DNA from: Armillaria gallica
Lineage: Eukaryota; Basidiomycota; Agaricomycetes; Agaricales; Physalacriaceae
Reading direction: 5' to 3'
Length of the DNA stretch: 64,000 bases
Assembly (NCBI GenBank): GCA_037576215.1
Contig: JBANDB010000003.1
Coordinates: forward strand, 4,030,001-4,094,000
Position 1 is the stretch's first letter. Every line of letters begins with the position of its first letter. The translations under genes were made by a program, and so were the position numbers. Below the pieces are notes generated by a model. The model worked only from the letters and a program-made list of their open reading frames with translations. It had not been told where the DNA came from and did no database searches. Shown piece by piece: positions 1 through 11,117 of the stretch.

Positions 1-228
1 TCCGCATGAAGTGCTACCTTTTCCGGCTCCCTCGCCATTTTAATATTCCTGATGTGGTCATCTGCGCGCAACGGACATCGTGTTCATACACCTCGATGAA
101 ATGCTCTAATATATATATCTCGGACATATTTCTTTTTTAGTAGCGTCTTCATATCTAAATTCTATAAAGTAACAATATACGACATCATATGGACATTGAC
201 CAAAATGTGCATACATTACTAGATCTTT

Positions 229-1728
229 CTAGCCATCGTAAACAACAACATAGGAGGGCTTGATCGCTTCACCTTTGTAGACGATCAATTCGTCGTGGTT
301 GAGACTCCCCCCTCGCTCCCCAAGAACCTTAAACATAGTCAGTCACTGTCGCCCGCAGGTACTGAGATGAACATACAGAGTCAAAGCCCGCGGGGGCCTG
401 CGTAAGGGTGGGATCATCTTGACGCAGTTTGCGTCCCTTTCCCACCACGACATTGTTGAGTAACACGGCACGGTAATCAGAGTGTCCAGTGTTATGGATG
501 TAATCGTTCGCCCTACACAGGACAGCTGGTTTATCAGTGTGACCAGTTAACGAAACATGGGCCATGCGTACTTTGATGTTGTGGCCGACGTATAAATTCC
601 CTTCCCGAATCTACGTAGGAAATGTCAAAAAAGATTCGACGCCATCGCTTTCTGTTTGAATGTTCACGCACCTCCCCCAGCCTGTGTTCTTCCCCCATTG
701 ACTGATGTTGAAAGATTCGCGGATGATATTGCACAAGCTACACGACGGCGCGTTGCACAAAGCGGTACCTTGCGTCGAGCTGGGGTCTCCGAGATTGCAG
801 TCCTTTCTAGTACCATGCCAGCGGCGTTTCTCGTTTCCGGCTGTCAGATTGGGATCGGCCTTGAAATTCCCCGCTTTTTCGACATCATCACTGGGGAACT
901 TGTAAGTACGCGAAACCGAAAATGACGTAGAAAGAATATCTGCACCGATACTGTTGGTACTTCTGAGATATGTCCGATCTCAAAATGATCTTGTATATCT
1001 TTCTGACCGTAGGACAGCGAGTATTGTGTCGCCAGCCTAGCTGGAATTGATGTTGGACTATATAGGCGATGGGTAGCAGGTTGGAAAATAGGCACGTTTC
1101 GGCTTACCGTTCTTAAACATCGAATGGTCATGAGGAACGTCTATTATAGTTGGCGCATTCCGCCCTACCGCATCCTCACATACTTGCCCACAGAACGGTG
1201 AATCGCTCAGCTTCGGGGCATTGTGACATCGAAGACAGTCAGTCTTTGGCCTGGAAGTATTTTTAGACCCGTATGGCTAGTACTTTCGATCGAAAAGTCA
1301 ACGCACTTTGAATGTGTCTGGTTGGTCGTCGACGGTGTGGTTGAATTCGGCGCGCTGCTCGAGTTTGTCGCTGCCACCGCAGAGTCAGCGCAACTTCTTC
1401 CACAATACGGGTGCTTCTTGGCTCCATCGACAAATTTCCGGCGCTTGTGACAAAACTGATGATGATATGAGGAGACCTGGAAAACAAAATCAGATAAGAA
1501 TGCGGCACCTACCTCGCACAAGTCGCGAACACCGCAGGTTTTGGAACAGTAGTCGTAGTTAGCACGCTTGGGTTTCTTATGGCATCCCTACAATATTGTT
1601 AACACTTGGCAGAGTAAAATATTGCAGGATTTACACACCTCGCACAGGTTTGATGGTGTCGTGTGCTGTCCTATGGGAAAGAATGCACTGTAAGAAGGGT
1701 TGTAAGGAAGTGCTGCTAGTAGAGACAT
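229..1728 (-). CDS. PARP-like protein A with three cysteine/histidine modules
   Basis: Predicted mono- or poly-ADP-ribosyltransferase. The N-terminal part has three zinc-finger-like modules of the form CxxCH-x-[KR]-P...[YF]C[GS]xxC: CEGCHKKPK...YCSKTC, CEFCHKRRKF...YCGRSC and CLRCHNAPK...FCGQVC. A PARP catalytic domain follows. It shows RRWHGTRKDC (the H of the H-Y-E triad), CNAPSCSLCNIIRESF, FGKGIYTSATTSKANDY (the triad Tyr and the second Tyr), AGFDSV, and a C-terminal NHDELIVYKGEAIKPSYVVVY segment carrying the Glu. The model needs about eight introns, all GT/AG. The ATG at 1728 opens the first exon in frame. The stop TAG is at 229-231. The gene is divergent from PARP-like B with 293 bp between them. 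That it binds zinc is inferred from Cys spacing. The start is less certain than the catalytic half. Confidence 0.8.
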
Positions 1729-2021
1729 TGCGAGGTTGGCGGGATTCTGAGGGAAGATTGCCACATATATGCTATAGATACCATCACGCCTATTGAAAGA
1801 GTCGTGGAACACATCCACCGATTTGAAAACGCGGCGGAGGCGTGAGTTTCATGAAGCAGAACACGCGATTCCGTTGCGCTTGGAGGATCCTGTTTAGATC
1901 CGTCCTGCCAGTATATAGCGATAGCCAGGTTCCACCTCCATCTTGTCATAATCTCCCTTCGGCAATGCATTCCGCGCGAAACCGAAACACTCGCTATCTT
2001 GCACCTTCATTCTCTCTGGCC
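1729..2021. promoter_or_regulatory. Divergent intergenic region between two PARP-like genes
   Basis: This 293-bp gap holds the 5' ends of PARP-like A (minus) and PARP-like B (plus), so both promoters must lie here or overlap. I see no clear TATA box or repeated motif. ORFs that cross it do not fit either spliced model. Confidence 0.4.
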
Positions 2022-3208
2022 ATGACTCCCCAAACGCCAACTAGACCGCTCTGCAAGGTTCTCATTGACAAGATCCGTTATTACTCGAGAAAGTCACTTA
2101 CATGCTTTCAGAGGTGCCAGCAACGACCCGTCTTCGTGGAAAATGGACATATGCACGAATACTGTGGTCGGACGTGTGCTGAAGCACAAGAAGGACGCAA
2201 ATTGAACGCGTGTCTTCTGGTCGGATGTCAACAGACCGGCCGAGCGGCACATGCTGACTTTTGCTCCAATGAACATGCCATGTAAGTGAGCTTGAAGCAT
2301 TGCGGCTTGGTATTAAGGCGATATCACAGGGAAGGTGTTCGAAAGTGTCAAATTGCGTCTTGCAAAGCCTGTCGTACATATCCGAAAGTGACTCCTGATG
2401 GATTCTGTAATGCTTGCAAGCAACAGGTCACATCTCCGACAATCGCCGCGACATCTGCTTCGTCCCGCTTCAAGGAATTGAGTCGCATTTCTCGCGAAGC
2501 CAGAGAAGGTTAGTATATTAACTATACTGTTTGTGCACACCTTGAGTTGTCTTGCCTTTCAGTCAACAGACATTTTGCAAAATATTGGGATCCATTGGCT
2601 GCCCAGTCACCGACCTTGCGTAAGATTTACAAGGTCAGATCCACCGCTGAGGAAAACGATTCCTATATGGATTTCCGGTGAGATAGCATTATCTGGAAGA
2701 TGCGAGCACGAATTGACAGTGGACACTTTGCGCAGAAAACGTGTCGACAAGCCCAAAGAAGTGCGCACATTTCATAGTGCACAATGCATCTGTGATTTGG
2801 GAGAGAAGTCGCCCGAAGTTTGTCAATACAAATCGTGCGGTATCTGTAGCATCATTAAGTCATCTTTCACTGCTTTCGAATTCGGCGACCCTTTCAATAA
2901 CGGGAGGTGAGCTTTAGAATGACATACATCCGATGGAGCGGCTAAGCATCTTGATCCAGATTCGGAGGGGGAATATATTCCTACAAGTTTGCGGCAAACG
3001 CTGATCGTTTTGCCACTTCCTGCACGTCGTCCCGGTATCGGGTAACGATCTTGTGCGATGTGGTCGTGGATTCTAGTACCGAGGTGAGAGGATGAAACAG
3101 ATAAACAGTAGATGCACTAACGGCGCTCAGGTTCCCGAGGATGAGTCTTTATTCGTCCCTACCTCCGACGCTATCATCCCACGATATGTTCTCATGTACG
3201 ACAAGTAA
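2022..3208 (+). CDS. PARP-like protein B with cysteine modules, altered active site
   Basis: Second predicted ADP-ribosyltransferase. The first exon reads MTPQTPTRPLCK and joins RCQQRPVF...YCGRTC, then CLLVGCQQTG...FCSNEHA and CKACRTYPK...GFCNAC, giving three cysteine modules before the catalytic domain. The domain has RTFHSAQCICDLG, CQYKSCGICSIIKSSF, FGGGIYSYKFAANADRF and a last exon ending IIPRYVLMYDK. Triad His, Tyr and Glu are present. However the usual HG is HS, and the second Tyr (NDY in protein A) is Phe. About seven introns give a continuous frame; one needs the acceptor before AAACGTGTC near 2736. Stop TAA is at 3206-3208. Activity may be weakened or changed. Confidence 0.78.
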
Positions 3209-3348
3209 TACTGTGGAATAGTATTGGGATCTTGTATGTAGTTAGACTATGGCCATAATCATAATTCGTTGTTCATAATGTTAACAATTGTTAAATATTG
3301 AGGGGTAGCTACCCATCAGCGATAACACAACGGAAACTCCCTCCACCG

Positions 3349-4421
3349 TCACGCGTCAATCAGCGGGGTCCTAAAGATCTTCGATATAAAGTTTATTGGC
3401 CTTGTTTTCTTGAGAAATCCAGAATAAGCATAAACAACCAGATATGCAGGTCTGATCGCTTCGTCTGTATACACTACAGTTTCCTGGTAGTTGAGGGCCT
3501 CGCCGGGTACTCCAATCAACTAGAAATGATCATTAGCAGATACGAAGAGAAATTTTCACTAACGCACGGAATCATAACTTGCTGGTGAAAGAGTTCGGTG
3601 ACGATTATGAAGTACACGTCGTGGTTTGCCGACAACTACACGATTGACTAAAACCATGCGGAATGGGGAACCCTCGGAAACATCGCGGAAATAACTATCG
3701 GCCTCTGTACACGTTTGTGACCATACAGATAGAACGGAGGTCAAAAACATACTGGAGGAACATGATGTCGTGTATATCCCTTTGCCGAACCTCTGAAATG
3801 AATGACTAGTCCCTGAAGCGATCGTATGAAAAAAGGATTGCGCTGTGACGACAAAAGACGAACCTGACTTGTCAATGTGAAAAGATTCGCGTATGATGCA
3901 ACATAGGTAGCATTCAGGCATTGTGCATAATTGGACGTTGCTCTTGGTTTCTCCGAGACGACAGCTGCGAGATGTGCCATGAAAAAGAAGCTCTTCAACG
4001 TTGGCAAGGCCACGCTTTTTCGCTACTTTGAGCCTGTAAAACGATCAGAATCGTCAAAGGGAGACGAATCACTTAACCTACAGGTACGAGGAGTACTTTT
4101 CCAGACTCTGCTCGGGGGAAAGTATTCGGAAAATGGCACAGACCTCAGGTTTTGGTTTGTCGGGATGCTTCCAAGACCTCATAAATTGCTGTTGTACTGG
4201 GTACCTGTTCAGATGCAATATAAACTATCGGCAAGCAGAACTCACTTGGAATAAAGTCCAAATCCGCCGGGGTTAATGGCAGAATTGGACTCGAATCCTT
4301 TCGTTTCGAGTACATTGAACTCTCCAGGCAGTGCCAAGAATTCTTCGTGGATAACGAGTCCATGGGTAGCATAACGGATGAATAGGAAGTAGTACGGTGC
4401 ATGAATAAACACTTGGGCCAT
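3349..4421 (-). CDS. PARP-like protein C without cysteine modules
   Basis: Third predicted ADP-ribosyltransferase, convergent with gene B (140 bp between stops). Spliced exons give a unique N-terminus starting MAQVFIHAPYYF, then SWKHPDKPKPEVCAIFRI, ELLFHGTSRSCRLGETKS (triad His), CTMPECYLCCIIRESFHIDKS, RFGKGIYTTSCSS (triad Tyr), KADSYFRDVSEGSPFRM, ASYDS, and LNYQETVVYTDEAIRPAYLVVY (Glu). All canonical PARP residues look intact. Unlike A and B there is no CxxC...YCGxxC module ahead of the catalytic domain. The tail runs about 20 residues past the usual end of the family. The start at 4421 is the first in-frame ATG; a further upstream exon cannot be excluded. Confidence 0.75.
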
Positions 4422-4873
4422 CGTCGACAGCCACTGAAGCCACTATTTTACCTTCAGCAGCCAGGGTGCATGCTCACCGAACGTCTCGGAAAAGCGTTGT
4501 CATCATATCCGCCTACCGCTCAGCTGCAGTAAGATCTGCTCGCGATCAAAGGTTCACTACATGAGTCGCAAGGAATATATGAAACGCGCGTCTTCATGGG
4601 GGAACAGAAGAAAGAATAAAAGCAGGCAACGTTTCCCACGCCTGTAGGTTCCTCTTTGGGCTTGTGCGCCAGTTGCCTCCCACAGCCACCACCTACTCCG
4701 CGACACGAGCTGTATTTAGTGAATTTTCTGAATTTGTTACACCCAGCGGCATGTTTCCGCGCTTAAAAGGCGATAGGGTGATGCCCTCGTGTTCTTAGCG
4801 TGCTCTTCGACCCTCACCAGACGTCCACTTCAACCCCTTTTCTCCTAGAATTTCTCCAGATCTACTGTCTATC
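4422..4873. promoter_or_regulatory. Divergent intergenic region, PARP-like C / NADAR gene
   Basis: This 452-bp gap contains the 5' ends of PARP-like C (minus) and the NADAR gene (plus). A CT-rich stretch lies directly before the NADAR ATG, as is common in basidiomycete promoters. A weak TATA-like TTAAAA occurs about 110 bp upstream of that ATG. No gene is seen inside. Confidence 0.4.
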
Positions 4874-5748
4874 ATGTCTTACGGTACCCAGCGTTTTACC
4901 ATTATCGCGACCACATATGAGCCGCCAGTCGCCCGCAGAAGCCCACCAGCCCTTCAGATAACTACGACGCAATCCCCCTCACGAAATACTTTGGCTTGCA
5001 TTCCAGCTAACCAAAGACCTGTGTCTTATACCCCAGGATGCAATACGCAAGGAAAGGCAGACCCCAGCTCACAGAATGCTCGGCATAGTGTTCCTGCCAA
5101 TTCCTTCAGACAGAGTCGCTTCGCAGTGACTTCTCCTACCACCAATCGCATCCTCTTCTACGATAAGGACAAGCCTTACTATTTCTTCACCAATTTTTCT
5201 GCCCACCCTGTCGTTTATAACGGCGAAAGGTACCCAACAAGCGAACATCTTTTCCAATCTTTCAAGGTAGGGAAGTTGACTCTTTCACGCGCCGCCACAA
5301 CTGACGGATCAACAGTTCGAACATCGTCCCAGCCTCGCGAAACACATTAGGACTTGCTCTGAAAGACCGAGTGTAGCGTTTTCTGAGGCTCGACGATTTC
5401 AGCCGGAAGTCCGTGCCGACTGGAAGGCTGTGAATATCAGCAAGGTACGGTTGCAGACTTACCTCTGGCTGTGACAATTCGGCTCATGGGATCAGATGGA
5501 AGTTGCTCTTTACCTCAAGTTCACACAGCATAGTGATCTGAAGCGCGAGATCCTTGCGACAGGAGATGCAGAGCTGGTTGAGGCGTGTTTTCCTCGTTTC
5601 TATCATTGTTAGCACATGCTGATGGTTCGGTCAACTGCAGGACTCTTCCAAGGATGCCTTTTGGGGTGTGGGGCTTGACGGGCGTGGCAGGAATGAGCTT
5701 GGTAAGGCCCTTGTGAGGGTCAGAGAGCGTATCAGACAGGGCGAATGA
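4874..5748 (+). CDS. NADAR (YbiA/DUF1768) domain protein
   Basis: Four exons (4874-5266, 5316-5444, 5496-5582, 5641-5748) give about 238 residues. Residues 1-95 are rich in Pro, Ser and Thr and look disordered. The rest is a NADAR domain: ILFYDKDKPYYFFTNFSAHP, then YPTSEHLFQSFKF, EHRPSLAKHIRTC, ADWKAVNISKMEVALYLKF, ILATGDAELVED and FWGVGLDGRGRNELGKAL. NADAR proteins are N-glycosidases; characterised members remove ADP-ribose from guanine bases, and the plant and bacterial riboflavin-pathway branch acts on a different substrate. The last intron (5583-5640) starts with GC instead of GT. The gene sits inside a group of PARP-like genes, which suggests it acts on products of such transferases. That link is inference. 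Confidence 0.85.
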
Positions 5749-5899
5749 TTTCACAGTGGCTCACCATGAATGGTTTCCGATCGTCCTTCGTGTAATTACA
5801 CCGTTTTATGACGTGCTCCTCACCTCGAAAACGCGGCCGAAGCCATAAGTACGATGGAATTTTGAGTTCATGGTCCGTCAGCAAATTCTTCCGTTTACC

Positions 5900-6909
5900 A
5901 TGGCCTCTGTGCAACCCGCTCCGACTCCTCAACAGCTCTGTGCGGTGAATCCTCATCTTCCTTTCGCGTTGAATCGCTTTTCTGATAGCATGGTAGTACT
6001 GCCACCGAAAGCCAAAGTTCAACAACTTCGAATATTGCGGAAAGACTTGCGCCAAAGAAGCAAAGCAGGCCGCGAACTCCAATTTATGCAACGTATCTAC
6101 TCTTCAGTCGGGTTACCATATTATCTACTGACTATGGAATATCAGTATTGTCATCAGAAGCCGAAGTTCGCCGATCACGAGTTCTGCGGAAAGAAATGCG
6201 CAACATCCGCCGCTGCCGTTACTCAGACGACCCCCAAGGCTTGCAATACAACCGGAGGAGCAGCTACCGGGTCATCGGCGAAAGGGACCCCGACTCCGCC
6301 CATTCAAACAGCACCTATCAGCCTGCCCGTGACACTGCAGAGTGGTCAAGTCATCGATGTGGCTGATCTTGCGCGCAAGTGTCACCGCTTCCTACCATGA
6401 TATTGCTTGACAGCGTAGCTTTAGGCACCATAATCCAACAAATCCCCCAGCTCCAAGCGTTGGTTTCGGGTGGAAATGGCCAACCCGTCAATGTTAACCA
6501 GATTGCGTCCCAGCTCGCCAGCATGCTCGCCCCCGGGTCGCAGACAGGAACTGCGGCCCCAGGCCAGACGAACGGTACTTCGCCGACAACGTCTTTTGTT
6601 ACAGCTATATCTCAATTACCACCCAGCCCCACCGTCTTCTCATACCCTGTCGACTATACTTTCCCAGGTCGTGGCCAAGATGAAGAGCCAGAGCTCTCAT
6701 TGAATAGTCCGACCTTGACCGCCGTGTACGTATTTTGACGACTGAGTATTCTACTGCTATAATCTTAATCCTGTTTTTACTGCAGAGACTCGCCCACGTT
6801 CTCCCAGAAGTCGCTTTGCATCATGTGCGGGATGGAGCCTCAAACGTATTATTACTACTTTTGTGGAGATGAATGTAGGGACAATGCTTTGCATAAATAC
6901 GGCGAATGA
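5900..6909 (+). CDS. Cysteine-module protein related to the PARP-like neighbours, no catalytic domain
   Basis: Starts MASVQPAPTPQQLCA and joins YCHRKPKFNNFEYCGKTC, then YCHQKPKFADHEFCGKKC. These two modules match those at the N-termini of PARP-like proteins A and B. A long Thr/Pro/Gly/Gln-rich low-complexity middle follows (TGTAAPGQTNGTSPTTSF is typical). The last exon carries a third cysteine pair, CIMCGMEPQTYYYYFCGDEC, and ends at TGA 6907-6909. No PARP or NADAR motif is present. It begins 152 bp after the NADAR stop on the same strand. It could be a truncated PARP gene that kept its reading module or a stand-alone binding protein. Internal exon edges in the low-complexity part are uncertain. 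Confidence 0.7.
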
Positions 6910-7501
6910 TTGATATAAACGTTCTACTATTTGTGGGGCAACGTTTGGTAGTAGAATAATCTTTGTAACCTTTTTCCCTATTTCTATATCTTTTCCGAGG
7001 CGTAGCAAAGTGGTGAAATCCAACAGCTCATCCTGAGGCTCAAAGCATTACTCCAATATCTTCGTTGCACATGTCCGGGTAATGTCCGGGTGTGATACCC
7101 AGAACAGGTTGAAAAACATGCTGGGCCGCCGTTCCTTGTTCAATGGTAGGACCATGAGAGTTTCGCGTTGAAGCCTGTAGTACTTTGTCGAATTCATCAG
7201 GGGAATCAGTAGTAAGCAGTGGTATGAATTGAATTGTTGCGCCCTGAGCTTGAGCATTCCCCTGGTCGCCGCTAAGACTTTTGTCTTCGTTGCACTGTAC
7301 ATTTCCCTTTTCAAGCTTCTTATCCGCATCCTAAAATACACTACCATCACCGTCACCTCTCTGAGAGTGACGTGGATAACAGTGACGAGCGACAGCATCT
7401 AGTTAAACACTAGATTGCCATTACAGTAGAGTATTCTCAGAATGACCGATGACTGTATTGTCTTGGTCTTGAAATAAAATGATCAGCGGAGTCGAACTTG
7501 A
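6910..7501. other. Intergenic, convergent 3' regions
   Basis: Lies between the 3' ends of the cysteine-module gene (plus) and COQ4 (minus). A 116-codon minus-strand ORF (7048-7398) is open here, but it has no recognisable motif, no intron-exon partner and an unusual hydrophobic start. I treat it as chance. Nothing else is seen. Confidence 0.5.
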
Positions 7502-8457
7502 CTACATATCTAGGGATACCGATTTCTCTACGCCCTCTATTGGTGCTTGCTTCTCGCGCGTCCCTTTCAATGGCTTGGGCCACTTCGCCGGAGGACCGTC
7601 CCAGATTCCAAACTCCTTTTGCATGTCCTTGATGTTTTGTTCCCATCGTTCCTCCCAGAAGACAGTAATAAGACTTCTTGCGCTACTGCCACACTTTAGA
7701 GCCCAAGGGGCGTACTCCGAAAATACCTTGTGCCTCTTCGTGGTATTCAAGCGCCAAGGGTAGAGAGCTGCAGAAAAACCAGCCATGGGAAGGCCAAGAT
7801 TGGCCAATTCGAAGTATTTGATAGCGAGCTCAGATTCCACATTGACAGGCATATTGCAGATGCAATGATAGAAATCATGGCATTCGCGATATCGCTGCAT
7901 CACATATGCCAATTCGGGGTCGTCAATGTAGTGAACCTAAGTCATTTCAGTGCTACAATCACGAGCTACGGCCAGCGAACGTACTGGAGCCCTTGTATCA
8001 GGCGTCACCCGGCAACGTTCTAGCCAAGTAGTATATGCACGACCAAAAGTTCCTTCGGGAAGCTGAGCCAACTTGTTCATATCCAAAGTCGATGTATTGA
8101 TGCGTGGTCGCTGCTTGAGAATCTTTCTCCCCTCAGGGCTTTCAAGCATGATGTCACGCAGTTGACGAAGAGATGGACCAGCAGAAGTTTCTCCAACTAC
8201 CGCGACCAAGTCTAGTGACAAGGTAACTGGAAATACAGTCAAGAATATCATCTTCAATGCTCACCACCACGACGCGAGTCAGCCAGCGTCATGAGCCCAG
8301 CACCGACGAGCAAAAAGGCATTTTCGAACCAAGTGAGGGGGATATGACCTGGATATGCAGGAGCGGTGGCAAAGAACCTAGCACGTTCCGGGCGAAGGGA
8401 AGTTAAGAATCTCTTTGCGGAGACAGCGCGCGTGGCGAGTCTGCACAGCGAAGCCAT
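7502..8457 (-). CDS. COQ4: Ubiquinone biosynthesis protein COQ4, mitochondrial
   Basis: COQ4 organises the coenzyme Q synthesis complex on the matrix side of the inner mitochondrial membrane, and recent work assigns it a role in C1 decarboxylation/hydroxylation of the ring. Three exons (8457-8265, 8211-7985, 7936-7502) give about 284 residues, normal for the family. The start MASLCRLATRAVSAKRFLTS is Arg/Ser-rich and looks like a mitochondrial presequence. The family metal motif HDxxH-x11-E is present as HDFYHCICN...E, followed by ELAIKYFELANLGLPM and a GAxYP-like segment. Both introns have GT/AG ends. An upstream ATG-less extension of the frame was ignored because the ATG at 8457 starts the presequence. 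Confidence 0.92.
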
Positions 8458-8803
8458 GGTGGTGGCACCACAACAGATGTAGTTTCTACCCGGGTCCGGC
8501 GACGCGCTCACGTGGCCAACTCGAAGTTTGACTTATGCCACCCCTGGCACGGGCAGTGCGTTGTTGCATTCGGGTCACAATGGAATTATGTTGACTTTGT
8601 CACGGTGGATCTTCTACACAATGTCTTTGCCATCAAACGGACGACGCCGGCGTTGGCTTTGACCGATCGGATGAAGCTAGAGTGTGGCTTTGGTTCACGG
8701 ACAATGTGGCCTCGCACCCACTCAGCTATATAAACTCAGTAATTTTATTTATCTTTGTTCGGGACTGGCCTCTCGCCCCTTCACTCTCCAGCAAGCTTTC
8801 TCC
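8458..8803. promoter_or_regulatory. Divergent promoter region with TATA box for the zinc-finger gene
   Basis: This 346-bp gap lies between COQ4 (minus) and the C2H2 protein gene (plus). TATATAAA at 8727-8734 is 70 bp before the ATG at 8804, a normal TATA position in fungi. No equivalent TATA was seen facing COQ4. Confidence 0.55.
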
Positions 8804-9726
8804 ATGAACTCTCTCTTCTCTGTCCTCATGGACCATGCCGGAGATACGGCCTCCACTCAGTCTTACGACCCTGCCAAGAAAAGATATGCCACTTACTTTT
8901 CTGAGTCTTTCCCAGACATCCTTGCCTCTCTGCGCGACTCGGATGACGATCAGAGTGCATGGAATTTCCAACCTTCTTCATCTCACCTCTGCCTTCATGC
9001 TATCTCTCGTAAAGTTGAAACCGAGGCTACGCAAAGACCATTAGCCTTCACTCCTGCCCAGGAGATCGCATCATCGTATCGCAGGAAGAGTCTGTCCATC
9101 GTCATCCCTCCCCGTGCCGACTATTCGCTATCGATTGATAGTTCAGAGGACGACACACTGGTTAGCGACTCGGAGTACTGCTCTCTTGATGATGTCCGCC
9201 GGGACATTTTGGACACAGATCCGAAAATTAGGTTGAGTTCAGATGATCTCACCGATTTCGTAAGTCTTCTTTATGTTTCTGGTAATTGTAAAATACTCAA
9301 GGTATGTATTATTTAGAAAGCAGAAGCTTTTGCAGAAATGCTTCGTTGCCAACTCACACCAGAAGACCCTCTTGTCTGTCCTCGACCTGGCTGCCGAGAC
9401 ACGGTGACGAATGTCAAGGGCTTAGCATGCCACCTTCATTTGCATGACATTGTCGATGACCGGTATGTCGAGGTGACTCTTTTCATTCACGCCTCGTGTT
9501 CACACTTCCGTTCTAGGAGTTTTGCATGCAACTTTTGCGATGGCCGATACGAAACTAACCAGGAGCTCGCCATGCATCCTTGCCCTAGTAGATCTATTTC
9601 AGCACCCTGCAGTCCCGTCGTCGGTAAGCATCAGCGCTTCTACCAGTTCTGTTGCCGCTCATTGTTAAAACATTTTCTGTAGCGAGCTTATACCGTGTTT
9701 TCGCAAAAATCACCTCACTTTCATAA
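8804..9726 (+). CDS. Small protein with two C2H2-like zinc-finger segments
   Basis: Four exons (8804-9259, 9317-9462, 9517-9623, 9683-9726), all GT/AG, give about 250 residues. The first 150 residues are Ser/Asp-rich with acidic patches (SSEDDTLVSDSEYCSLDD). The second part has CPRPGCRDTVTNVKGLACHLHLH and CNFCDGRYETNQELAMHPC, which resemble C2H2 fingers with irregular spacing. The protein could be a transcription factor, but I do not recognise a named family. The ATG at 8804 was chosen because a TATA box lies 70 bp upstream; the frame is open further upstream without support. It ends KITSLS and stops at 9724-9726. Confidence 0.65.
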
Positions 9727-11117
9727 TAATGCCCCCTTTCAATCTTTAAAACTTCACATGTAGCTGAACTGTTCCTAATCACCTTTGTATCTATATTTCA
9801 TCCAACATTTGTATTACCACTAGTCTATACTCTTCATAGTCAATCACACCGTCATCCTTGGAAACGCCTCTTTACGGACTCCAACCAGAACATTCTTATC
9901 ATTAATGCCATCGTATCCAGCTCATCGTACACTTACGGGAAAAAACGCTATAGATACATCGAGCTCAGATCTCCCACGTCTGCCAATGGCATGGAAACGT
10001 GAGTTTGACCGCGCAAGGCATGTTCACCCACAACCCGCTTCATGCGAGTGGCATACTACCATAACACCAATACCCGATAGTCTGATCGCCGACGCCGACT
10101 CCCTGAAGAGGGATGTGTTTCCTTTGTCAGCTCTCTAAAGCCTAGTGATATTGTAAGTCACAGTCTCCTTGCCCGTCAGTCGTCTAGACTCCAAATAGTG
10201 GCGCAGTTCGACTGTGAGAGAATGCCATTAGAGAGGACATGACCGGACAGACCAAGAGAAAGAGCACGCAAGTATTACGACAAAAAGGGAACCAATGTTA
10301 TCGACAGCCGGCGTTTGATGGGGCCTGCAGTGGAGTACGTATCTTATCTAGGAGCAACTTGACAAAGTGTAACTAAACTGAGGACACAAAGGGTATAAGA
10401 GACAGTGTAAGGACGAGACCAGGTATAAAATGGGATGTCCTGGATTACAGCCTGCTGCAGCACAGCAGACGCATGTTCGTTGGTCATCGGTGTGAACTCG
10501 TTAGGATGATGCTGGGAATCATTCCGGATACGTAGATGAGCTTAATCATCTCGTATGGCGTCACGGCGTCGAGGGGTCCACCTAAAGAGCACGAAGACAT
10601 TCCATAAAGAGCGATGGGAATCAATGCCAGTACTTGTCGGACCAGGTTTCGGGCGGTTACAGTGCGGCCTATCACCAATCAACTGGACGCTCATCTCGAG
10701 TGCTGGTAATTGGAACAAGACCAATTGCTGTCCAGGTGGGCATATAAAGGAAACACCTTGTTTAAGGATACAAGAGACGCAGGAGTAGTGGGACAAGATG
10801 GAGGGATTTTTACATTTTGAGCGTAGTGGTCGATAAGCCGATAATACGAAGCCAAAAGATGCACTAGCAATTGAAGTATTTTCCTGCGTGAAACGGTACA
10901 GCTCTGAAAGGAAGAAGGGAACAACAAGGTATTCGTTTCCCTGATCAGTCAATGCTATGCAGCGCCAGCACTGCTATGAAGTTACGTCCGGTACTAAGTC
11001 TGATGTGGTACCGACTACCGAGGTACTCCGGAAGGTTATGCTACTTCTTCCTTCACTGGAAAGCGACTAAATGAGATTAGTCATGAGAAAGTCGTTTTCA
11101 GCTTGGTAACCATGTAG
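9727..11117. other. Gene-poor stretch
   Basis: About 1.4 kb without a gene I can support. A 77-codon ORF starts at an ATG at 9905 (plus) and ends at 10138. Its product is Pro/His/Arg-rich with no known motif and may be chance. Several overlapping ORFs around 10480-10950 occur on both strands, none with family features or convincing splice partners. Confidence 0.45.

Noticed and set aside
1207..1562. Several ORFs on both strands around the N-terminal half of PARP-like A
   Set aside because: They are fragments or shadows of the spliced minus-strand exons carrying the cysteine modules.
4270..4320. CGAATCC-type sequence resembling a tRNA T-arm
   Set aside because: No matching acceptor and anticodon stems nearby; the stretch lies in a coding exon of PARP-like C.
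7048..7398. 116-codon minus-strand ORF downstream of the cysteine-module gene
   Set aside because: No motif, single ORF in a convergent 3' region, odd composition with no family support.
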